The position numbers and the translations under genes were made by a program. Source: JAJDTR01 sp965220415 (GTDB taxonomy: Bacteria > Poribacteria > WGA-4E > JAJDTR01). From it: DNA of 64,000 nt. Shown one piece after another: positions 52,091 to 60,007 of this stretch. How positions within the stretch are numbered: position 1 is the first letter of the stretch; every line of letters starts with the position of its first letter. The stretch is from NCBI GenBank assembly GCA_965220415.1, contig OZ244829.1, positions 2,604,001 to 2,668,000 of the forward strand, in the 5' to 3' direction. The notes under the pieces were generated by a model. It was not told where the DNA came from and made no database searches. It saw nothing but the letters and a program-made list of their open reading frames with translations.

Positions 52091-53134
52091 CTACCGGTTG
52101 TATCTTCTCGAAACCGGAATCGGCCACGGTGACAAATACCGTATATATGCCACGTGTTTAGATCCTCCTAACAGATTTCCGTGCCCTCGCTCTTGCATTT
52201 TTCTATTGAAATTTGTCCAATCTCTTGTCCTTACAGCTTCCTTGAAATACGGATACAAGATTTCCAAGAACTGGATGTCACCTTTCTCCTTCAAACCTCG
52301 GCGGGTTTTTGATAGAAGCGTGAGTACGGGAATGACCACGATTTCACCCTTGCGCAAGGGCATTCTTTCGCGCGTATGCGCGATTCCTTTCTGAGCTTCA
52401 GCGCTCCAGGCATCCAAGATTTCGACAAAGCCATGGTCTTTGAGTTCACCGAATGCGCGGACTCTACTGTCCTCTTCATGCGGGAAAGAAGATAATGTAT
52501 TCGTGAGCCTAAGATGACTTCGAAAGTTGTCGTGGCTGGAAAATCGAGAGAATCCCAGTCGAACGTGCTTTTCTTCAGCCCAGAGATGGGAATGAATGTA
52601 CGCAACAAAAACAGCGTCCATAAAGGATTGCAAATCCAATTCATTATCGAACAAGCGAAGTTGCCGCAGGTAGGTCGCCAAAGTACGTCGACGATTTACG
52701 CCTGGAAAATTTTCATTCCAGACGATTTCGTCGATTCTTGACCGTTCCGCTGGTTCTAATGCATGCAGATGTCTACCGTAATTTTGCAAGGGATCGTTGC
52801 TGGACGTAAGGATAAAAAATTCGCCTACGTGTACCGCAGATTCTGAAATCTCCGTCCACTCTACAGCATCGTAGAATAGCGCTTTTAGGTCTTGAAATCT
52901 CCCCAAATACGCACCATACCTTGTAATATCGGAAGCCTGAATCGTGCCCTTCGTGTACAGTTTTACGAGTGTTTCCAATGCCTTTGGATGCATCTCCTGC
53001 GCTAATTCAATATCGGAGTTCGCTTCCAAGTGTCTTATGACCCGCGCTTTATTCGCGCCATTACCTATAATAGGCGTAGTGACGCACCCGAAAAGGAAAA
53101 TTCCTATAGTAACCGCCGCAAGTTTTGAATACAT
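52091..53134 (-). CDS. Lipoprotein of unknown function
   Basis: 347 residues, GAGGAGG before ATG 53134. Lipobox FLFGCVTT. The remainder is mostly helical and charged (KALETLVKLYTKGTIQ, RRTLATYLRQLRLFDNELDL). No domain is recognised. Stands alone between DUF6884 and the recombinase. Confidence 0.65.
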   Translation of the reverse strand: MYSKLAAVTIGIFLFGCVTTPIIGNGANKARVIRHLEANSDIELAQEMHPKALETLVKLYTKGTIQASDITRYGAYLGRFQDLKALFYDAVEWTEISESAVHVGEFFILTSSNDPLQNYGRHLHALEPAERSRIDEIVWNENFPGVNRRRTLATYLRQLRLFDNELDLQSFMDAVFVAYIHSHLWAEEKHVRLGFSRFSSHDNFRSHLRLTNTLSSFPHEEDSRVRAFGELKDHGFVEILDAWSAEAQKGIAHTRERMPLRKGEIVVIPVLTLLSKTRRGLKEKGDIQFLEILYPYFKEAVRTRDWTNFNRKMQERGHGNLLGGSKHVAYIRYLSPWPIPVSRRYNR

Positions 53135-53221
53135 GATTTTACCTCCTCACTGATTCTATCGGTGTTAATCCGATTTCTATAATCGTTATTGCCTTGATTG
53201 ATAAAGGCACCCACGCCCCTC

Positions 53222-54121
53222 TCATTTTCCATCCTTATACCGCTCTACCGGGCTCCCCTCTTCAGGCGCTTCCCCGACATACCGCGCCGGCATCGCCGGA
53301 TCACTCCACCGCCCCGCCCGTTGCACCTCCCGCACCGATGCCCCTGCCTCCGCAAGCGAAATCGCAGATCCCATACGCAGCGAATGACCGCTGATGAGCC
53401 CCTCCACGCCAGCTTCCACCGCCCGGCGCCGTATCGCCGCACGCGCCCCCTTCACGCCCAGCCGATCTGCTGTCACGTGATTCTGAAACCGAATCCGCCG
53501 GAACAGCCCGCCGGATCCAACCCCTGCTCTCTGCCGATACCGCGCTATCCGCCGCTTGGTCGATCCGCAGATGTACAATACATCCTCTCGTCCGTCAGCG
53601 CCATGCAGCATCAAACCGTCCTCGCGTACATCTGCCGCATTGACAGCGACAACCTCCGAGATGCGCAACAGGCAATCGCTCATCAGGCTAATCATGGCGG
53701 CATCGCGCAAACCTGCCGCCGTGTCAGCCGATTCCGCTGCGGCACACACCCGCTCCACCTCAGACCAGGTCAGCCCGTTCACCTGACGGCGACCACGCCG
53801 CTTTCCTGCTCGACGAACATCGGACAACTCGCTCTCGGTCACCGCGCCAGCCACGGCATCCATCCCATGGTACTCCGCCATCCACTTCACCGCCGAAACC
53901 ACCAAATTGATTGTCGCCGGCGATTTTCCCTGCGAATGTAGAAAACGGACATACTCCGCCAATACCGCATCGGAAAGCGCCCGACCTTTCAGCCACGAAT
54001 CTAGTTTGCGGGTCGCGTGCTCATAAGCCTTCAGCGTGTTGTCCGAGACGTTCGCGCGAATCTCCTCACCCGAACTTGAAGCGATTCGTAACCCTGCCCC
54101 CGATTCCTGTGCCTGTTTCAT
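53222..54121 (-). CDS. Tyrosine recombinase/integrase
   Basis: 299 residues. N-terminal SAM-like core-binding domain (SDNTLKAYEHATRKLDSWLK). The catalytic domain has Arg (LLRISEV), HSLRMG (His-x-x-Arg), Trp in GRWSDPAM and nucleophile Tyr in ARYVGE. The stretch between DVREDGLML and YICGSTKRR is shorter than usual, so the beta-hairpin carrying the catalytic Lys may be altered. GC-rich codon use unlike the two genes before it. No att site was found. Confidence 0.85.
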   Translation of the reverse strand: MKQAQESGAGLRIASSSGEEIRANVSDNTLKAYEHATRKLDSWLKGRALSDAVLAEYVRFLHSQGKSPATINLVVSAVKWMAEYHGMDAVAGAVTESELSDVRRAGKRRGRRQVNGLTWSEVERVCAAAESADTAAGLRDAAMISLMSDCLLRISEVVAVNAADVREDGLMLHGADGREDVLYICGSTKRRIARYRQRAGVGSGGLFRRIRFQNHVTADRLGVKGARAAIRRRAVEAGVEGLISGHSLRMGSAISLAEAGASVREVQRAGRWSDPAMPARYVGEAPEEGSPVERYKDGK

Positions 54122-54160
54122 GATAAACCCTGCATTCCTGGCGGATGAGTGCCGTACCTA

Positions 54161-55168
54161 CTAGAATACGCCCTCCCGCACCATTGACCGGTTCAGTTTC
54201 TTCACGACCGCTGGCGTCACCGGATCGTTGTCCGGAAGGAAACCCTCGCCTTTCTTCAGTTTAACGGCGGCAACACTGTCCAGCCCAGCTAACTTCTTCG
54301 CGCCTTTCAAAGCCTCCAAATCGCCTTCGTAGTAATCGAACCAAGGCAGTCCTGCGTCCGTGTAATCCTGTGCCGTCTGCGGTTTCCCCGGCGGCTGGCA
54401 GCCCGTCAATTTGAAGAGCGTCACGCTGTTGACGATATGGACGAAACACCGCGAAACGACCGACTTTTCCCACGCATCGATTCCGTGTTCGTCCTCGTAT
54501 ATCTCCTGCCGCATCAGACCGCCCGGCGCCAACCCCATCTCTAGTCGTGATGCATTGCACATTACTGTCGATTCTATACAATCTACCAGCTTGATACGAT
54601 GCATTTCCTCGTATTTCGACCGCTTCATTGGGTGCACCGCAATCTGTAGCCCGCCGTGCTCCGCCTCTCCCGTCAACTGCTCCTCTGCCGTGTAACCTTT
54701 CCCCAGCGGCATCGCCACAAACTGACGTATCAACCCCTTCTCCACGCAGAACCCGTCTAGCCACGGTTGCTCCGGTACCACCACGTAGTCTTGGAGATGC
54801 CGTGTGAGATTCTCCTCCCATGCCTCTCCGGTTACCGCGTTGACCTTGCCCGCCGCTATCTTCACTGCCGTCGGATAATCGGCGCGGAAATTAATCCACA
54901 ACGCCTCCGTCTGGTACATTGGTAAAAACACGCCCCCGTGCTCCTCCCAACTATCCGGAAGGTTATCCGGATAGTCGTCCACACGGTACAGCGGGAATCT
55001 TCCCAGTCCCGGCGGCAGATAATGTTCCCGGTTATCGTCCGGAATCCGCAGCGTCCGCTGGAATTCAATCCCGAGCTCCGCGTCCTCGTGCACCTCCGGG
55101 AATCGAAAAATAAGTTGATCGTCCCTAAGTTCAATAGTCTTGTGTTTCTTCGTGCTCCCGTTAGCCAT
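54161..55168 (-). CDS. Conserved hypothetical protein
   Basis: 335 residues from ATG 55168 (AGAGG 7 nt upstream; ATG 55171 is also possible). FQRTLRIPDDNREHYLPPGL, FLPMYQTEALWINF, VVVPEQPWLDGFCVEKG, IRQFVAMPLGKGYTAEEQLT and EHGGLQIAVHPMKR are highly conserved blocks of a widespread uncharacterised family. Cytoplasmic. It lies 40 nt downstream-strand of the recombinase gene and may be co-transferred. Confidence 0.75.
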   Translation of the reverse strand: MANGSTKKHKTIELRDDQLIFRFPEVHEDAELGIEFQRTLRIPDDNREHYLPPGLGRFPLYRVDDYPDNLPDSWEEHGGVFLPMYQTEALWINFRADYPTAVKIAAGKVNAVTGEAWEENLTRHLQDYVVVPEQPWLDGFCVEKGLIRQFVAMPLGKGYTAEEQLTGEAEHGGLQIAVHPMKRSKYEEMHRIKLVDCIESTVMCNASRLEMGLAPGGLMRQEIYEDEHGIDAWEKSVVSRCFVHIVNSVTLFKLTGCQPPGKPQTAQDYTDAGLPWFDYYEGDLEALKGAKKLAGLDSVAAVKLKKGEGFLPDNDPVTPAVVKKLNRSMVREGVF

Positions 55169-55418
55169 CATTACACCTCTCTTTTTTGTATGTTTGCAAT
55201 CGGTTGTGAGTAAATCAAACAACTCATTATATATCTCATAATATGAATTATACTACCTAAAATTATGTATGTCAAGATATTTTTGCACCTCCAATTTCAA
55301 TTGCGCAAAACACCGCGTCGCGCTATAATGCCTTGAATCGATTTTCTGCGCGGCTTCCCGTATCATAGTCGGAGCGCCTTGACACAGGCACACCTTATCC
55401 AACGAAAGGGTTGAAGCC

Positions 55419-55688
55419 ATGATGGACACAATTCTCCTCACGCTTGTCATTCTACTACTGATTGTGTCTCTGATATTGATCGTTAAATCCGCAAAGCGTT
55501 TTAGAGGGCGCTTCCTCTTTATCACCATCGGCGCCGGCGCGGTTGCCGGTTTCCTCGGCAGGCTAGTGCTCAATATGTGGGGCAAGGTCGTATTCTCTGT
55601 TGTCGTCGCCATCCTGTTGGTTCTCCTTCTGGCAATTCTGGCGCTCGTTGGAAGGCAAGAGCCTCCAGACTCGCCCTCGCATGATTAA
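55419..55688 (+). CDS. Small hydrophobic membrane protein
   Basis: 89 residues (or 88 from the second ATG). Three hydrophobic segments: ILLTLVILLLIVSLILIV, ITIGAGAVAGFLGRLVL and VVVAILLVLLLAILALVG. No family is assigned. Ribosome site weak (AAGGG 12 nt away). Confidence 0.5.
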   Translation: MMDTILLTLVILLLIVSLILIVKSAKRFRGRFLFITIGAGAVAGFLGRLVLNMWGKVVFSVVVAILLVLLLAILALVGRQEPPDSPSHD

Positions 55689-56020
55689 CACAGCGCCCAC
55701 AGGTTTGTTTTTGCATCGGAACTTTATGCCGTATCTTGACCAAGATTCAAATAACAACTCTTGTCTCACATTCGCGTGTTTGTGGTCTAAAATACCGTCG
55801 GCACTTCATACCAAAATTTCATAACTATGCTTTTTTGACGTGAACATCAAAACAGCGCAGAATCCAGTGATAGCAAGAGTTCTACCCCTCTCTCCGTCTC
55901 TACCGTAAACCCTCATTTGGTATGAAAAGTATGAAAGGTATGAAATTTTCGAGGTGTACCAAACGAAGGTTTCAGGTCACTCTTAAAGTTTCCAAACCGG
56001 TAAAAAAGGACTCCTAGACC

Positions 56021-57754
56021 ATAAAACTCCATCACAAAATCTTTCTCACCTACACCTCGCTCTTCCTCGTCACCATCGGCGGAATATTCGCGATTGCGAG
56101 CTATTTTATTCGCAACGCGTTTGATGGGCAGATTCGCGAGGAAGCAGCAGAATTCAGAACGCGCATCTCGGAAACGCACGATTACCTTGTCGCGGATATC
56201 GAGGAGAAAGTCGAGACCGAAAGAACCGACCCGGACGTCGTCCGCGCCATCAGAAACCAAGAAACACGGCCGACGACGATTAGAGACACGGCACTTAAGA
56301 TTCTGGAGTACGGGGACGTGGACGGGAAAATCATCGCCAGTCGATTGGATGTGGGTTTACGGCGTGGCGAGGTCGATTCGGAGGCACTGGGGCGAGCGAA
56401 GGGAAGAGCCCCGAAATCCGCGATTCGGCTCAGAAACTCGCGCCGCGCCACGGCCAATTCCTCCGAATCAGCAATTGAGGTTACGCTGCCAATCATGGCC
56501 GGCGAAAGGCTATTGGGATTTGTGACGGGTGGATATTTCCTGCGCGATCGACTTCCCCGTGCACTGAGCAACCAATCGCGGCACACCGTTTATCTGCGGG
56601 AAGCGGACAAGCTAATCCCTTTGAATCGGTCGGACGGTTCAATTCCCGCTGAGAAAAATGAGTTGCTTCAAGCTGCCGCCAAGGGCAAAACCGAGGGATT
56701 CTCGAAGATCGAAATTAACAACATGCCGCACAGCGTCATTTCGGTGGCGCTGCCGACGCTGCCCTCAAGTTCGCCCGTCGAATTGATTATCGCGTATTCC
56801 CACCAAAACGAAATCAGGTTGCAGCGTCAGTTGACAGTAATCCTTGTTGTTGTGGGAACGCTCGGACTGCTGTTCGCCTACATTGTGAGTTACTTGATTG
56901 GGCTCCGGATGACCAAACCGATCCATCAACTCACGGCAGGCGTGAGCCGAATCGCCTCCGGGGAACTCGCTCACCAACTTGATGTGCACACCCGAGACGA
57001 AATTGGGGAGCTCACACAGGGCGTCAACCGGATGGCGACGGATCTGAAAACCAACTTGGAGCGGCGAATCAGCGCCGAACGTGTCGCCGCCTGGCGGGAT
57101 GTGGCGCGTCAGATCGCCCACGAGATCAAGAACCCTCTGTTTCCCATTCGCGTCTCCGTTGAAAACCTTCAGAAAGCGCGCTCTCAGCCCGAAATCTTCG
57201 ACAGCATTTGCGACGAATGCACCGAGACCATCATCGAAGAGGTCGACCGACTCCAGCGGATGGTGGACGAATTCCATCAATTCGCGCGGATGCCGCTTCC
57301 CGACCGAAAGCCCTGGAGCCTCAACCAGATCGTCGAACATGCACTGAATCTGTACGCCCAATCGTTATCGCAGATTCAGATTGAGACCGACCTTCACCCT
57401 AATTTACCTCCCATCTCTATCGACCCGGAACAGATTGCCCAAGTTTTACAGAATCTTATCAAAAACGCGGTTGAAGCCATGCCGGACGGAGGAACTTTGC
57501 GAATTTCAACGCAACCGATGGACGTAAGCGGGGTTGCGGTAGAGGTTCGGGACACCGGTACGGGTATGTCGCCTGAAACGCAGCAGGAGATTTTTACCCC
57601 GTATTACACGACAAAGGATACCGGGACTGGCTTGGGCATGGCGATTGTGCAACGAATCATCACCGATCACGGAGGCAAGATTGCCGTGACGAGTGCCGTG
57701 GGGGTCGGCACAACGATACGACTTGAATTTCCGATTCCCGGTCCGGTCGGCTGA
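56021..57754 (+). CDS. HAMP sensor histidine kinase with apparent ATA start
   Basis: 577 residues if begun at ATA 56021; a TAG lies two codons before and the frame otherwise has no ATG before 56318 (GTG). The extra N-terminus is real protein: KLHHKIFLTYTSLFLVTIGG is a membrane helix, followed by a periplasmic sensor domain, a second helix (LTVILVVVGTLGLLFAYIV), HAMP, phospho-acceptor His367 (AHEIKNPLFP), Asn482 in the N-box, DTGTGM and TGLGMAIVQRI. AAGGA lies about 11 nt before the ATA. No response regulator gene is adjacent. Confidence 0.85.
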   Translation: MKLHHKIFLTYTSLFLVTIGGIFAIASYFIRNAFDGQIREEAAEFRTRISETHDYLVADIEEKVETERTDPDVVRAIRNQETRPTTIRDTALKILEYGDVDGKIIASRLDVGLRRGEVDSEALGRAKGRAPKSAIRLRNSRRATANSSESAIEVTLPIMAGERLLGFVTGGYFLRDRLPRALSNQSRHTVYLREADKLIPLNRSDGSIPAEKNELLQAAAKGKTEGFSKIEINNMPHSVISVALPTLPSSSPVELIIAYSHQNEIRLQRQLTVILVVVGTLGLLFAYIVSYLIGLRMTKPIHQLTAGVSRIASGELAHQLDVHTRDEIGELTQGVNRMATDLKTNLERRISAERVAAWRDVARQIAHEIKNPLFPIRVSVENLQKARSQPEIFDSICDECTETIIEEVDRLQRMVDEFHQFARMPLPDRKPWSLNQIVEHALNLYAQSLSQIQIETDLHPNLPPISIDPEQIAQVLQNLIKNAVEAMPDGGTLRISTQPMDVSGVAVEVRDTGTGMSPETQQEIFTPYYTTKDTGTGLGMAIVQRIITDHGGKIAVTSAVGVGTTIRLEFPIPGPVG

Positions 57755-57810
57755 TCGATAGCGTTCCTATAGAAATCCTTTCGCCGCGTCGTAAAGTGCA
57801 TGAGAATTGC

Positions 57811-57827
57811 GGCATACGGCGTATGCC
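57811..57827. repeat. GGCATAC-GTATGCC palindrome
   Basis: Inverted copy of the 20597 and 47103 repeats, between the kinase and rubredoxin-like genes. Confidence 0.55.
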
Positions 57828-57947
57828 TACCACTCTTTTATTCCTTGCATTTCCCATCCCCGTGTGCTAAAATCCGCGCAGTTTCCAATGCGTTTGGCAA
57901 TTCAAATTACTACCGAATTTTGGCATACAATATGAGGAGGATAACAC

Positions 57948-58202
57948 ATGTTTGTCTGCACAGCTTGCGGCTATTTATGGACGGATGCGGCGGAACCGCC
58001 CGAGGAATGTCCCGCATGCACCGCACCCAAGGAGAAGTACATTCCGTACGATGACCGGGCAGAAAGATGGGTGAAAAGAGCGGTGGCGTCTCATGTAATG
58101 TACCCGGATGAAGAGGGAGCGGACCTGCGTGCGGAAAATTCGGCGCTGTCCTCACATATTCGCTTCGCACTCGTTGGATTGCTTGAAGAACTCAAGAAAT
58201 GA
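57948..58202 (+). CDS. Rubredoxin-like zinc-ribbon protein
   Basis: 84 residues, GAGGAGG before ATG 57948. FVCTACGYLWTDAAEPPEEC then PACTAPKEKY gives two Cys pairs (CxxC) for Fe or Zn, as in rubrerythrin-type rubredoxin domains. A 45-residue helical tail follows. Possibly electron transfer or oxidative stress. Confidence 0.75.
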   Translation: MFVCTACGYLWTDAAEPPEECPACTAPKEKYIPYDDRAERWVKRAVASHVMYPDEEGADLRAENSALSSHIRFALVGLLEELKK

Positions 58203-58271
58203 CCTGATAGTTTTAGCGTCCCACTACAATGACAATGCGTCAATAGCGTGAATTAAAGTCGCGATTCGGAG

Positions 58272-58416
58272 ACGGGTTTCTATCGCGCAGGAATTACTAT
58301 CGCCTTGGGATCTCTATCGATCAACCGACTGAATATGGAGGGCGATAGTAATTCCTACTCGCTACTCGCTCGCTTGATCTATTCGGTCAATTGATACCTG
58401 TCCAGTCGCTTGATCC
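58272..58416. repeat. Array of rearranged 36-nt repeats
   Basis: At least four pieces in both directions: GGGTTTCTATCGCGCAGG, GGGATCTCTATCGATCAACC, GACTGAATATGGAGGGCGAT and CTGTCCAGTCGCTTGATCC. It ends 37 nt before the M16 start and probably reshaped its promoter region. Confidence 0.6.
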
Positions 58417-58453
58417 TGAAGCTGGCAGGTTTTCACCCCCTAAGGAGATATGG

Positions 58454-60007
58454 ATGCGACAACCGAAGATTACTAACAAAAACATAATGAAAATAATTAA
58501 ACCAATTGCGTGTCTGCTGCTCGCACTATACGCGACAGCGCTATACGCTGCGGGCTTCGAAGACATCGAAGCACAGGTGCAGGAGCATGTGCTGTCCAAC
58601 GGAATGAAGTTCATTATCCTTGAACGCCACGATGCGCCCGTTTTTTCCGGATACATCTACGTCAATGTCGGCGGCGTTGACGAACCCGTAGGGAACACCG
58701 GAATCGCCCATGTTTTCGAGCACATGGCGTTCAAAGGAACGACAACGCTCGGGACAAAGAACTACCAAGAAGAAAAAACCGTCATGGACGAGATGGACGC
58801 GGTGTACGACCAACTCAGAAGCGAGTGGGTGAAAGGCGATTATGCCGATCCCGAGAAGGTGAAACAGTTAGAAGCGGAGTTTAACGCCCTTCAAGAGAAG
58901 GTATCCCAGTATTCCGATGGTGAGGAATATTCGAAACTTCTGGAGCAGGAGGGGGCTGTCGGTATGAACGCGACGACATCCGCGGATTCCACCGAATACT
59001 TCTATAGCCTTCCCTCGAATCGGCTTGAACTCTGGATGGCGCTCGAATCGTCACGCTTTCTCGACCCTGTGATGAGGGAGTTCTTCAAAGAGAAAGATGT
59101 CATCAAAGAGGAGCGCCGGGGACGAGTGGATAGCAGTCCTATCGGCAGGTTGCTTGAGGAACTGAATGGTTTGGCTTTTCTGGCGCACCCCTACGGGCGT
59201 CCGATCATCGGTCACATGTCAGACATCAATACGACGACGCGCGCCGAGGCGCTTGCATTCTTCGAGAAGTATTATGCGCCCAGCAATATGGTGGCGGCTA
59301 TCGTCGGTGACGTGCAAACCGACCAAGTCATCCAGATGGCGGAAAAATACTTCGGTAAAATTCCGTCCCGTGCCAACCCGCCACTTGTCGAAACCGTTGA
59401 GCCAAAACAGTTGGGTACACGGCATGTCAAACTCACAGAGCAATCGCAACCCATTTTCATATGCGCTTACCATGTTCCAGCCGTCAGGCATCCCGATTTT
59501 ATCGTACTAGGAGCAATCGCCGACATTCTGTCCTCCGGACGCACGTCACGTTTTCACAAAAAGCTGATTCGCGACGAGAAAGCCTCAATCTCCGTCGGCG
59601 CGTTTCCGGGGTATCCGGGCGACAAATACGCCAACCTTTTTATTATATACTCATTCCCGGCGCAAGGGCATTCCAACGAGAAAAACGAAGAGATGATAAT
59701 GGCTGAGATTGAGAATCTCAAGACCGAACTGGTGACAGGGGATGAGTTGAAGAAAGTCCAGAGGAATGCGAAAGCCGGTTTTATCCGATCATTGCGCTCC
59801 AACCAAGGCTTAGCCGCGGCGTTGTGTACCAGCGAATTTATCCGGGGAGACTGGCGCGAAATCTTCAACTTGTTGGAACGCATCGAAAAAATAACCGTGG
59901 AAGATATCAAGCGGGTTGCGAACGAATATTTCGTGGATAGCAATCGTTCTGTCGCAGAAATCGTTACGGAAGAACCATCGAAAGAAGAAACGGAGGCGGG
60001 TGAATGA
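58454..60007 (+). CDS. M16 (insulinase-family) zinc peptidase, active subunit
   Basis: 517 residues from ATG 58454 (AAGGAG 6 nt upstream; ATG 58391 lacks one). Signal peptide (IACLLLALYATALYAA). Inverse zinc motif His86-x-x-Glu89-His90 (HVFEHMAFKG), third ligand probably in KEERRG. A helical insertion (about residues 118-155) separates motif and ligand region. A second M16 domain follows (AFFEKYYAPSNMVAAIVGDV). Periplasmic. Overlaps the next gene by ATGA. Confidence 0.92.
   Translation: MRQPKITNKNIMKIIKPIACLLLALYATALYAAGFEDIEAQVQEHVLSNGMKFIILERHDAPVFSGYIYVNVGGVDEPVGNTGIAHVFEHMAFKGTTTLGTKNYQEEKTVMDEMDAVYDQLRSEWVKGDYADPEKVKQLEAEFNALQEKVSQYSDGEEYSKLLEQEGAVGMNATTSADSTEYFYSLPSNRLELWMALESSRFLDPVMREFFKEKDVIKEERRGRVDSSPIGRLLEELNGLAFLAHPYGRPIIGHMSDINTTTRAEALAFFEKYYAPSNMVAAIVGDVQTDQVIQMAEKYFGKIPSRANPPLVETVEPKQLGTRHVKLTEQSQPIFICAYHVPAVRHPDFIVLGAIADILSSGRTSRFHKKLIRDEKASISVGAFPGYPGDKYANLFIIYSFPAQGHSNEKNEEMIMAEIENLKTELVTGDELKKVQRNAKAGFIRSLRSNQGLAAALCTSEFIRGDWREIFNLLERIEKITVEDIKRVANEYFVDSNRSVAEIVTEEPSKEETEAGE

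Noticed and set aside
53198..53941. 247-residue open frame on the + strand
   Set aside because: Antisense to the tyrosine recombinase; Pro/His/Arg-rich composition reflects the GC-rich opposite strand.
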